Origin: JBOFSQ01 sp051651625
Lineage (GTDB): Bacteria > Planctomycetota > Planctomycetia > Pirellulales > Thermoguttaceae
DNA length: 15,496 nt
Assembly (NCBI GenBank): GCA_051651625.1
Contig: JBOFSQ010000039.1
Coordinates: 1-15,496 of the forward strand
Direction of reading: 5' to 3'
The stretch's first letter is position 1. Each line of letters starts with the position of its first letter. Positions 8,494 through 15,458 of the stretch are shown here, piece by piece. The notes beneath the pieces are model-generated. The model had not been told where the DNA came from, made no database searches, and saw only the letters and a program-made list of their open reading frames with translations. The position numbers and the translations under genes were made by a program.

Positions 8494-9852
8494 TCACCAA
8501 ATAACCGGCGCGCGGTTTTGTTGACCGTTATTCGTTGCGGGCGTTGGTTGATACTGCTGCGGTTGCTGCGGCGGCGGCATCGCACCGTTTTGGTTTGGTG
8601 CAGGCATGTAGTAACCGCTCGGAGCGTAAGGTACGGCGGCGACTTGATAGTTCGCTTGCGGACTGGTGTTCGGTGTGGCGGCGTATGCTGGTGCTGGTTG
8701 CGGTGCGATTGGCTGTGCATACTGGTCGGCACCGCTGCGGAATGTTTGCGGCGACGCGGCGACAGGAACCTGACCGTAAATTGGGCGAGTCTGCGTGAGC
8801 TGGTAAGCGGGATTCGCTGGTGGTGCGGCTGGCTGTTGGTTCGGTGCTGGCGGCATCGTTGCGATTGGTTGCTGTGGAGCAAGTGGCGTCGCTGGTCGCA
8901 TGACAAGTTGTTCTGATTCCGCCGACAAACGGTCGAGCGAGGGGGACGGATCGTACCCAGCAAATCCTGCTGGCGCGTATGATGCCGTTTCAACCGCAGT
9001 CGATGTCGTCACGGGAATATCACGATTTTCGGACGGTGTCGCTGGTGTTGTGGAAGGATTCGTTGCAGGATTTGGGTTCCACGGTGAGTACCCGCTCGTT
9101 ACAGCACGTTCCCAAGGCGAGGCTTCAATTGCGACGGCGCGTTCCGACGGAGTTTGCAGATTGAGTGCAGTTTCGTCGGTGATGGCTGTGTCCGTTGATG
9201 TAGTAGCGATTGCTGAAGTCGCTATAGCGGGACTTGCTACCGAACTGACCAAGAATGGATTGGGAGTTGGTTCGCTTGCTGCTGGTGTGGTTGCAAGTTC
9301 ACCTGTTGACGGATTGTGCGTTATCGTTAGCGGGATCAGGTCGTCTACCTTTTCGCTACGCACGTTCCCCATCGGATTGACAACAACGAGCACACTCAAA
9401 ACGAGGATACAAATCCACGAAGCGAGAAGAAGGCGGTCGGTCATGAGCCGTTCCATCAGCCAGCGTGCGGGGTGCGTGAAGTTGTCTGCCCAAGGTTCTG
9501 GCTGGACGGAGATCGGGTCACACGGCAATTCACGTTCCACGCGCTCCGTTGCCGCCGATTTTGTTCGTAGCGGTAAAATCGACGGATCGGGAAGACTGTC
9601 ATCAAAGTCAGTAAAGTGTGGCAGTCGTGTAATTGCGGCAACGCGGGAGACACGAAGCCCGCCGTTCTCGTGCATTGGCTCGACCGTTTGAGGGAGTTCG
9701 GTGGCGAAAGTACCGCGTATTGCCCCGAAACGTGTCGATGTGTGGGGTTCACACTCCGTTTCGCTCCGACTCTCTGTTACGCTACGATCTTGCTGTTTCG
9801 GTAGCACAAACGAGCCTGTGCGCTGTGGGCGTTCGGTGGAAAACTCTTGCAT
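8494..9852 (-). CDS. Single-pass membrane protein with Pro/Ala/Gln-rich tail
   Basis: A 452-residue protein of unknown function. A polar N-terminal region of about 137 residues, likely cytoplasmic, is followed by one membrane segment, LLLASWICILVLSVLVVV (141-158). After this comes a long extended tail: Thr/Ser/Pro-rich to about 300, then Pro/Ala/Gln/Tyr-rich with motifs such as PAPAY, PAPNQ and PPPQQPQQ to the C-terminal APVIW. The tail looks disordered and, if exported, could span the periplasm or meet the cell wall. GAGAGG lies 8 nt before ATG 9852, giving a well-supported start. A 142-bp gap separates it from the ABC ATPase gene upstream on the same strand; I see no clear terminator there and only weak promoter candidates. 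No homology-based function can be given. Confidence 0.72.
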   Translation of the reverse strand: MQEFSTERPQRTGSFVLPKQQDRSVTESRSETECEPHTSTRFGAIRGTFATELPQTVEPMHENGGLRVSRVAAITRLPHFTDFDDSLPDPSILPLRTKSAATERVERELPCDPISVQPEPWADNFTHPARWLMERLMTDRLLLASWICILVLSVLVVVNPMGNVRSEKVDDLIPLTITHNPSTGELATTPAASEPTPNPFLVSSVASPAIATSAIATTSTDTAITDETALNLQTPSERAVAIEASPWERAVTSGYSPWNPNPATNPSTTPATPSENRDIPVTTSTAVETASYAPAGFAGYDPSPSLDRLSAESEQLVMRPATPLAPQQPIATMPPAPNQQPAAPPANPAYQLTQTRPIYGQVPVAASPQTFRSGADQYAQPIAPQPAPAYAATPNTSPQANYQVAAVPYAPSGYYMPAPNQNGAMPPPQQPQQYQPTPATNNGQQNRAPVIW

Positions 9853-9994
9853 GACTTCTTCCTCTCCCTCAATATCAGGTTACGCGACCAGTGGCGAGAC
9901 TTTGCCACGCGGTCTTTATCGGACGAAACCTGTGCGGGTCGTGAGGAATAAGCTGGATTTTCTGGTTGTGCGTGAAGTAAGGGCGAGTATCCAT

Positions 9995-10807
9995 TCACGA
10001 TGGCACAACCATCGTCGCACCGAGAGTCGGGTGCGTTACGGTCTCAAACCCGACGCCGAAGAGTAACTTCAATCGCTCTTGCGTAATCAGCTCTGATGGC
10101 GGGCCGCTAAAAAAGATGTGGCCCCCTGTGAGCGCGATGACATGGTCGCAGTCGATTGATACGGCGTTGAGGTCGTGGGTGACGGCGAGAATTGTCGTCC
10201 CCTGCTGGCGATTGATTTCGTTTAGCACCCGACGCATCTCTTGCTGGTGATTGTAGTCGAGAAACGTTGTCGGTTCATCGAGCAAGAGAATCTGCGGTTC
10301 CTGCGCAAGGATCGCAGCTAGGGAAACTTTCTGTCGTTCACCGCCGCTCAACGTCGCAAAGACGCGGTTCGCAAGTTGCGTAGTTTGCGTAAGATCGAGT
10401 GCGCTTTCGACGACACTTCTGTCGCGCGACGAGAGTGGCGCGAGTGGTCGCTGGTGCGGATAACGTCCCATCTCGACGACTTGTCTCACCGTGAACGCGA
10501 AAAGCGATTCGGGCGACTGGGAAAGATACGCAACTTGCTGCGCTAGCGAACGTCGCGGAATCGTTCGCACATCAACTCCACCGACACGGATTGTTCCGCC
10601 GGAGTATTCGAGAAGTCGCGCGATACACCGCAACAGCGTCGTCTTCCCCGCACCGTTCGGCCCAACAATCGCCGCGTGACTGTGGGCGCGAACGCAAAAA
10701 GAAACGTCGTCAAGCAGGCGTGCCTTGCCAACTTCGCAAGTCACGTTCTCCAGTGCGATGGCGTCCGCTTCGGCACGCGACGATTCTGTTGTGACCGTGC
10801 TCACCAT
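9995..10807 (-). CDS. ABC transporter ATP-binding protein, iron-siderophore/cobalamin type
   Basis: A 270-residue ATPase that would power an inner-membrane importer of the FecE/FepC/BtuD family, carrying Fe3+ chelates, haem or cobalamin. Walker A is GPNGAGKTT (49-57), the Q-loop YLSQ ends near 97, the signature LSGGERQKV starts at 153, Walker B is ILLLDEP (173-179) and the H-loop histidine is in VTHD (211). EMGRYPHQ after the Q-loop is characteristic of the siderophore/cobalamin group. All catalytic elements are present. No permease or binding-protein gene is visible nearby, so the partners must be encoded elsewhere. ATG 10807 lies 8 nt past the stop of the receiver gene. A TTG at 10819 that overlaps that stop (TTGA) is the alternative start. 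Confidence 0.9.
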   Translation of the reverse strand: MVSTVTTESSRAEADAIALENVTCEVGKARLLDDVSFCVRAHSHAAIVGPNGAGKTTLLRCIARLLEYSGGTIRVGGVDVRTIPRRSLAQQVAYLSQSPESLFAFTVRQVVEMGRYPHQRPLAPLSSRDRSVVESALDLTQTTQLANRVFATLSGGERQKVSLAAILAQEPQILLLDEPTTFLDYNHQQEMRRVLNEINRQQGTTILAVTHDLNAVSIDCDHVIALTGGHIFFSGPPSELITQERLKLLFGVGFETVTHPTLGATMVVPS

Positions 10808-10815
10808 GTCCACGT

Positions 10816-11229
10816 TCAATGGTGTGCTTGCGCAGTTGTCGGTAGCCCCAAGAGTCGCTGCGATTCGTAGAGCAGTTGCTCGAAGCGAACCGGTTTTTGG
10901 AGTAGTGCGTCGGCGTTGATCCAGTTACGGTCGGCAGCGGCGTGGAGTGAGAAGTCTGTTCCCATTTTACTGTTGGCGTCGCTCAAGAGGATGATCGGCA
11001 ACTTGGGGTTATCTTTTTTGAGATGATGACAAAGCGTGAACCCGCCATCGGGGCGTTCGAGTTTGAGGTCGATGATGGCGATGTCACACTGGCGCGACTG
11101 CGCCTCTGTTTGGGCAGTCTCAACACCGGTGGCAGTGCGGACAACGAACCCTTCTTCCTCAAGGGCTGTTTGCATCGGTGCGCCGAAGTCGTCGTCGGCG
11201 GTCACGAAGAGAAGATTGAAGTTTTTCAT
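10816..11229 (-). CDS. Stand-alone response regulator receiver protein
   Basis: A 137-residue single REC domain with no output domain. It has the acidic pocket Asp12/Asp13 in VTADDD, the expected phospho-acceptor Asp54 in AIIDLKLE, Ser83 in place of the usual Thr/Ser, and Lys112 in LQKPV, so it should be phosphorylatable. Between Ser83 and Lys112 there is a longer loop than in CheY (SDANSKMGTDFS...NWINADALLQKPV). From memory this resembles receivers found beside NADH-linked hydrogenase genes, but I could not check that. The Shine-Dalgarno AAGGAA overlaps the stop of the upstream protease gene (TAAAGGAA), pointing to coupled translation in the hydrogenase operon. A CheY-like role by protein-protein contact is likely; the partner kinase is unknown. 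Confidence 0.85.
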   Translation of the reverse strand: MKNFNLLFVTADDDFGAPMQTALEEEGFVVRTATGVETAQTEAQSRQCDIAIIDLKLERPDGGFTLCHHLKKDNPKLPIILLSDANSKMGTDFSLHAAADRNWINADALLQKPVRFEQLLYESQRLLGLPTTAQAHH

Positions 11230-11244
11230 GGGACGAAGTTTCCT

Positions 11245-11691
11245 TTACTCTACATGGGTTCTCTTGAGCGGCGACCGGCAATACTTTCCGGCGTAGTTCG
11301 GGTGTTTCGGATTGACCTTCAACTCTTGTGAACGCGGATCGACAACCACGTCCAAATCTTCCATCGGAATCACGCCGAGCAGCGGTTCCACGTTCGCGGG
11401 CAAAACAATCGCGTTACAACTACATTGCCGATTTGCGAACCGCAAATCAACCGGCCCAACAACATCCAGCGTGCGGACCGAGCCATCGCCAAATTCACAC
11501 GTTTCCTCGGAAAGTTTCCGCAAACCAAGTTGCGCACAAATCTCTTCGTTGATGCACAGCATGTATGCGCCAGTATCGACGAGCACCCTCACCGACATCG
11601 ACCGCACCTCATCTTCACTCATCAACTTGCGTGCTGCAATTTCTAAATCGCCAAAGTTTGTGAGCGTTATGTCGGCGTAGGTTGTTCCCAT
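11245..11691 (-). CDS. Clan AA (retropepsin-like) aspartic protease homologue
   Basis: A 148-residue soluble protein with the single-lobe retropepsin fold signature: catalytic Asp39 in VRVLVDTGAYML, the mid-domain FGDGS, and the C-terminal VEPLLGVIPMEDLDVVVDP. Like retroviral proteases it should act as a homodimer, each subunit giving one Asp. Related single-domain proteins are widespread in cyanobacteria, Bacteroidetes and planctomycetes, with no established substrate. Five cysteines cluster after position 45, including C-S-C at 90-92. A Shine-Dalgarno AAAGGA precedes ATG 11691, which lies 15 nt after the hydrogenase stop. The next gene starts 15 nt downstream, so it is the second gene of the block. 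[FeFe]-hydrogenases are not known to need proteolytic processing, so the link to its neighbour is unexplained. Confidence 0.85.
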   Translation of the reverse strand: MGTTYADITLTNFGDLEIAARKLMSEDEVRSMSVRVLVDTGAYMLCINEEICAQLGLRKLSEETCEFGDGSVRTLDVVGPVDLRFANRQCSCNAIVLPANVEPLLGVIPMEDLDVVVDPRSQELKVNPKHPNYAGKYCRSPLKRTHVE

Positions 11692-11706
11692 TGAGTTTTC
11701 CTTTCG

Positions 11707-13482
11707 TCACGTCAACGCTTCACGCGCGTGGTAGGTTGTGTGGAGCAGTTCGTGGGCTTTGTGACCGTTTGGTTCACCGAGGAACGATTCGTAAATCTCT
11801 TTGATTTCGGGATTCTTGTGAGAGACGCGCAGCGTTTCGTTGGCGTCGAGATTGTAGAGTCCGGCGGCGCGAGCTTTGATGCGTTCGCGGTTTGTACCAT
11901 AAGGTTGACCGCCACCGCCGACACATCCGCCGCGACATGTCATAACTTCGATGAAGTGGAGGTCGGGGCGTTCGCCGCGGTTGATCTGTTCGAGCAGTTG
12001 CCGCGCGTTACCGAGTCCGTTAACAACTGCAACGCCAACAACGAGGCCATCAATGTTGACCTTGGCCTCTTTTACGCCGTCCATTCCGCGAACCGCTTCG
12101 ACTTTGAGATCGGCAAGTTCTTTTCCAGTGATCAGGAAGTAGGCACTGCGAATCGCCGCCTCCATCACGCCACCGCTGGCACCGAAGATTTTTCCCGCCG
12201 TACTGCGAACGCCAAACGGTGTGTCGGCTGGTTCAGGCTCTAGCTTCGACAGATCGAGTCCGAACATCCGAATCATCTGCGCCAGTTCGCGGGTCGTGAG
12301 AACGGCATCGACATCGTGATAACCATCGCGTCCCATCTCTGGCCGCGACGCCTCAAACTTCTTCGCCGTACACGGCATCACCGAGACGCTAAAGATTTTT
12401 TTCGGGTCTTTACCAATTCTCTCGGCGTAGTACGTTTTGATGACCGCGCCGAGCATTTGCTGCGGACTTTTGCACGTCGAGAGATTTGGAATGTTTTGCG
12501 GGAAGAACGTCTCAACAAATTTAATCCACCCCGGCGAACAACTTGTGAACATCGGCAGCACACCGCCGTTTTTGATGCGTGAAACGAGTTCGGTTCCTTC
12601 TTCCATGATAGTTAGGTCGGCGGAGAAACTGGTGTCGAACGCGGCGTTGAATCCGAGTCGTCGCATTGCGGCGTGAAGAACGCCCATCGTGTCGTGACCG
12701 ATTGGCAAGTCGAACTCTTCGCCCATCGTCAGCGAAACTGCGGGTGCGTGTTGAATGACGACGTGCAACTCTGGATCGTTGATTGCGTTTATGACTCGCT
12801 GAACGTGACTCTTGCCGATGAGCGCGCCGGTTGGACAGATAGCGACGCACTGGCCGCAGTTGACACAGCTTGAGATGTTGAGTCCTTCGTCGAACGCCGT
12901 ACCGATAGTGACTTTAGAACCGCGGTTGATGAAGTCGATGCACGACACGCCTTGAACTTCGTCGCAAACGCGGACACACTTTCCGCACTTGATACACTTG
13001 TCGGGGTCGCGGACAATCGACGCGCCGGAGAGGTCGAGTGGATACGAGTCTTTCATGCCGATGTAGCGGCGTGAACGAACGCCGAATTCTTCGGCGAGAG
13101 TTTGCAACTGGCAATTCCCGTTTCGTTCGCAGTAGAAGCAGTCTTCGGGGTGGTCGGCGAGCAAAAGTTCGACGATTGTCTTCCGCGCGGCGATGGCGCG
13201 TGGCGAGTGCGTTTGCACTTTCATTCCACCGCTAACGGGAAATGCACACGCTGGCACGAGGGCACGTTGTCCTTCGACTTCAACGACACACATCCGACAT
13301 GCACCGACGGGGTTTAGTCCTTCGATGTGACAGAGTGTCGGCACGTTGATACCGATTCGTGTGAGTGTCGTCAGAAGTGGTTCACCCGCTTGTGCTTGAC
13401 ACTCACGTCCGTTTACCGTGATGGTGACGGGTTGCGTGATAGGAGCTTGAGTTGCGGGTGTGGCGGCGGCGGTGACAGTCAT
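11707..13482 (-). CDS. [FeFe]-hydrogenase catalytic subunit, HndD/HydA (M3-like) type
   Basis: A 591-residue enzyme interconverting H2 with protons and electrons. Domains in order: N-terminal [2Fe-2S] ferredoxin fold (Cys51, 62, 65, 79); a His-Cys3 [4Fe-4S] site (His111, Cys115, 118, 124); two [4Fe-4S] clusters (Cys163, 166, 169, 173 and Cys206, 209, 212, 216); and the H-cluster domain with L1 TSCSPGW (313-319), L2 MPCTAKKFE (369-377) and L3 MTCRGGCVGGGGQP (514-527). The C-terminal small-subunit-like region ends HELLHTTYHAR. Length and domains match HndD/HydA subunits of NAD(P)-linked or electron-bifurcating hydrogenases, but the usual NuoE- and NuoF-like partner genes are not in the window. 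L1 has Ser where the classical motif TSCCPxW has its second Cys. ATG 13482 is chosen because AAGAGG precedes it by 7 nt; the longer upstream frame has no hydrogenase-like sequence. Confidence 0.95.
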   Translation of the reverse strand: MTVTAAATPATQAPITQPVTITVNGRECQAQAGEPLLTTLTRIGINVPTLCHIEGLNPVGACRMCVVEVEGQRALVPACAFPVSGGMKVQTHSPRAIAARKTIVELLLADHPEDCFYCERNGNCQLQTLAEEFGVRSRRYIGMKDSYPLDLSGASIVRDPDKCIKCGKCVRVCDEVQGVSCIDFINRGSKVTIGTAFDEGLNISSCVNCGQCVAICPTGALIGKSHVQRVINAINDPELHVVIQHAPAVSLTMGEEFDLPIGHDTMGVLHAAMRRLGFNAAFDTSFSADLTIMEEGTELVSRIKNGGVLPMFTSCSPGWIKFVETFFPQNIPNLSTCKSPQQMLGAVIKTYYAERIGKDPKKIFSVSVMPCTAKKFEASRPEMGRDGYHDVDAVLTTRELAQMIRMFGLDLSKLEPEPADTPFGVRSTAGKIFGASGGVMEAAIRSAYFLITGKELADLKVEAVRGMDGVKEAKVNIDGLVVGVAVVNGLGNARQLLEQINRGERPDLHFIEVMTCRGGCVGGGGQPYGTNRERIKARAAGLYNLDANETLRVSHKNPEIKEIYESFLGEPNGHKAHELLHTTYHAREALT

Positions 13483-13585
13483 TGGGCAACCTCTTATGAA
13501 ACGTGCAAACGACGCAGTGATTGGAACGACAGCAACGGTATTTCTCTGGCCAGAAACTCGTTGCGAGCCGAGCGACGAGTGCGGA

Positions 13586-13613
13586 AGTGTATCACAACTA
13601 GAGCAGGCGACAA
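13586..13613 (-). promoter_or_regulatory. Possible promoter of the hydrogenase operon
   Basis: On the minus strand TTGTCG (13613-13608), 16 nt, then TGA-TACACT with an extended -10 (13591-13586). Transcription would start near 13579, giving a leader of about 97 nt. Each box matches 4 of 6 positions, so this is tentative. Confidence 0.35.
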
Positions 13614-13614
13614 G

Positions 13615-13650
13615 ACACCCCCAGCGGTCTTTGTTAACTGGGGTGTTTTT
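13615..13650 (+). terminator. Rho-independent-terminator-like hairpin between hydrogenase and tRNA genes
   Basis: ACACCCC(C)AG (13615-13624, one bulged C) pairs with CTGGGGTGT (13638-13646) and is followed by TTTTT on the plus strand. It would stop plus-strand transcription just before the tRNA promoter. There is no plus-strand gene immediately upstream, so it may guard against antisense read-through of the hydrogenase gene. Confidence 0.5.
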
Positions 13651-13670
13651 CGACTTTCGTGAACCACCGC

Positions 13671-13698
13671 TTGACGTACCGAGTTTGCACGCTAAAAT
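13671..13698 (+). promoter_or_regulatory. Promoter of tRNA-Leu
   Basis: TTGACG (13671-13676), 16 nt, then TAAAAT (13693-13698) is a strong sigma-70-like promoter. Transcription would start near 13705, about 40 nt before the mature tRNA. Confidence 0.6.
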
Positions 13699-13744
13699 CC
13701 CCCGCGTTCTTTTCGGCTGCCGACACTTCTTCTGTGTCCTATTT

Positions 13745-13828
<84 letters not shown>

Positions 13829-13948
13829 TTTTCTTTCGTGTTCACGATGGTGACGGTTCGTTATCGGCACGGTTTTTATACCGCGAGTTCCATTCGCTCA
13901 AAGAGTTTGAACGTTGAGTGGAACATTCACGAAATCCCCGCTTCCCTC
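13829..13948. other. Gap between tRNA-Leu and the pseudopilin promoter
   Basis: No gene is seen. One imperfect hairpin is present: GTTCCA/TGGAAC plus CTCAA/TTGAG, with a 4-nt bulge (13887-13924). It has no T-run, so I do not call it a terminator; a short T-rich patch follows the tRNA directly. Confidence 0.4.
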
Positions 13949-13977
13949 TTGACACATCCCCGCCACAGAGCTAAACT
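13949..13977 (+). promoter_or_regulatory. Promoter of the DUF1559 pseudopilin gene
   Basis: A consensus -35 TTGACA (13949-13954), 17 nt, then TAAACT (13972-13977). Transcription would start near 13984, leaving a 76-nt leader before ATG 14060. Together with the Shine-Dalgarno this marks 14060 as the intended start of the gene. Confidence 0.65.
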
Positions 13978-14047
13978 CACACGCGAACTTGATTTCGCTT
14001 TCCGTGTACTCGTGTTTTCTGGTGTGACCGTGCAAACCCACTTTTAG

Positions 14048-14053
14048 AAGGAG
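14048..14053 (+). promoter_or_regulatory. Strong ribosome binding site that fixes the pilin start at 14060
   Basis: AAGGAG, 6 nt before ATG 14060, is the best Shine-Dalgarno in this part of the window. The start codons available in the pilin frame (TTG 14118, TTG 14199) have none. Confidence 0.75.
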
Positions 14054-14059
14054 AAACGT

Positions 14060-15284
14060 ATGGACAGGCTTTTCTTGTGTCTCTGGATAGCGATAGTCAA
14101 ACGACTATCTGCAACAATTGTTAAGATTGTTAAACTGGGGGGGGGGGGGCAATTCGCGTAGAACGCGAAGACTCCGCGTACCAACACCCTACTCTATCTT
14201 GCGAAGCTGCTCTCTCGGCTTCACCCTCGTCGAACTGCTCGTCGTCATCGCCATCATCGGCGTACTCGTCGCGCTACTGCTTCCCGCTGTGCAAGCTGCA
14301 CGAGAAGCTGCGCGGAGAATGACTTGCACAAACCAACTCAAACAGTTGGCTCTCGCTGCACAAAACTACCACGACGTCAACAATGGGTTTCCTTCGGGGA
14401 ATAGCCATATGAAGCATCCGTCCGTCACGCCAGTGCGTGAATGTTTCCACTACAGCCCGTTCCTGATGTTGACGCCGTTCTTTGAACAGACTGCGGTTTA
14501 CGATGCGGCTACTTCGGGTACCAACGCTGGAGAAGACCCTGATCCAGGCAGCAAAGGTTTTCCTGCCAATGCGGACATCCCATCCGTCCAGTGCCCGTCC
14601 GACCGAAATGCAAAAGAGTGGGGCAAAATATCGTATACCTACTCGCTAGGTGACTGGCCCAGCGAAGGTAGAAACGCCGACAACAATCGCGGCATCTTTT
14701 CGCAGGGGGCTCGCTGGAATACGATGGCGTCGGCAACTGACGGCACGAGCAACACCATCATCTTTTCGGAAAGGTGTGTAGCGGGTGGTACCACGATGAA
14801 AAGTGGAAACAATCCCGTCAAAGGCGCGTGGGTGGAGATGGCCAATGCGACTCCTGTAACGACCTTAAACGTCTACACTTGCATGGCAAAACTTGCCACC
14901 AATGGCAAGAAAGAATATGCTACCGGTGGTACACAATACAATCAGTTCGCTGGAACGCGGTGGGCGGACGGACGCCCAGTCTTCACGAGTTTCACGACGA
15001 TTCTACCACCCAACTCGCCAAGTTGTTCTCTCACGGGAACAGGGGCCGACCTTACCAGTCGTCGCTCAATGATGGCGGCCTCCAGCGAACACTCCGGCGG
15101 TGTTTGCGTAGCGCGTGTTGACGGCTCGGTGCAGTTTGTCTCAGATACGATCAACGCGCTCACGTCGGGTTTTACCGCCGATACGGCAACCACTGGGGCG
15201 AAGCCCGTCACGAGTGGCGCGTCGCAGTTTGGCGTTTGGGGTGCGCTCGGTTCGATGAATGGCGGCGAGTCGGTCTCGCCGTAA
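14060..15284 (+). CDS. DUF1559 pseudopilin (type II secretion G-like), frame broken at a poly-G tract
   Basis: Planctomycete surface or secreted pseudopilin. The coding body carries the prepilin cleavage motif SLG|FTLVELLVVIAIIGVLV, with Glu at +5, the family-typical PAVQAAREAARRM, and near the end the H-x9-DG signature HSGGVCVARVDGSVQF followed by GVWGALGSMNGGE. From ATG 14060 the frame reads a basic/hydrophobic leader into the 13-G run (14137-14149) and stops at 14159-14161 after 33 codons. The pilin body is open in another frame from TTG 14118 to 15284 (388 codons). Removing one G gives a single 407-residue protein with a 53-residue leader before the cleavage site. As written, only weak TTG starts without a Shine-Dalgarno could express the body; TTG 14199 would give a short leader MRSCSLG. 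This may be a phase-off state or a homopolymer length error. Confidence 0.85.
14092..14109 (+). repeat. Hairpin in the pseudopilin leader region
   Basis: A perfect 7-bp stem GATAGTC/GACTATC with loop AAAC, 28 nt before the poly-G run and inside the leader ORF. It is followed by the 10-bp palindrome AACAATTGTT (14113-14122). It might affect ribosome movement ahead of the G run, but this is speculative. Confidence 0.5.
14137..14149 (+). repeat. Homopolymer run of 13 G (candidate slippage tract)
   Basis: Thirteen consecutive G residues lie inside the 5' coding region of the pseudopilin. I see no other homopolymer near this length in the window. Tracts of this kind change length by polymerase slippage and switch downstream frames in phase-variable genes of other bacteria. 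Confidence 0.9.
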
Positions 15285-15360
15285 CGGGAAAACGAAATGC
15301 ACGTCAACGTTCGTCATCACGGTTGAGCCGTTCAAGAAGTGAGGCGATTTCACATGCATT

Positions 15361-15458
15361 TGCCCCGACGGGGCAGCAATTTCAATAACCGGCGGTAAGC
15401 GGTATTCCGCGCAACCGCCGGTACGCGACAAACGAAACTGCGCGTCCCAACGGGACGC
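15361..15458. repeat. Cluster of three palindromes, probable dispersed repeat element
   Basis: Three hairpins in under 100 bp: TGCCCC-GAC-GGGGCA (15361-15375); a nested one with outer arms ACCGGCGGT/ACCGCCGGT and inner arms GCGG/CCGC (15388-15422); and GCGTCCC-AAC-GGGACGC (15442-15458). No ORF covers them. The dense perfect symmetry in non-coding DNA suggests a REP- or MITE-like element; its right limit may lie outside the window. The 76 bp between the pilin stop and the cluster show nothing clear. Confidence 0.65.

Noticed and set aside
8900..9691. 263-codon plus-strand ORF opposite the Pro-rich membrane protein
   Set aside because: The minus-strand frame is longer, has a clear Shine-Dalgarno and a membrane segment; the plus frame is a Val/Ser/Gly-rich mirror of it.
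13887..13924. Terminator for tRNA-Leu
   Set aside because: The hairpin has a 4-nt bulge and no following T-run.
14060..14161. 33-codon ORF as an attenuator leader peptide
   Set aside because: There is no run of regulatory codons and no terminator hairpin with a T-run after it; a slippage tract explains the layout better.
15361..15458. CRISPR array
   Set aside because: The palindromes differ from each other and there are no regularly spaced identical repeats with unique spacers.
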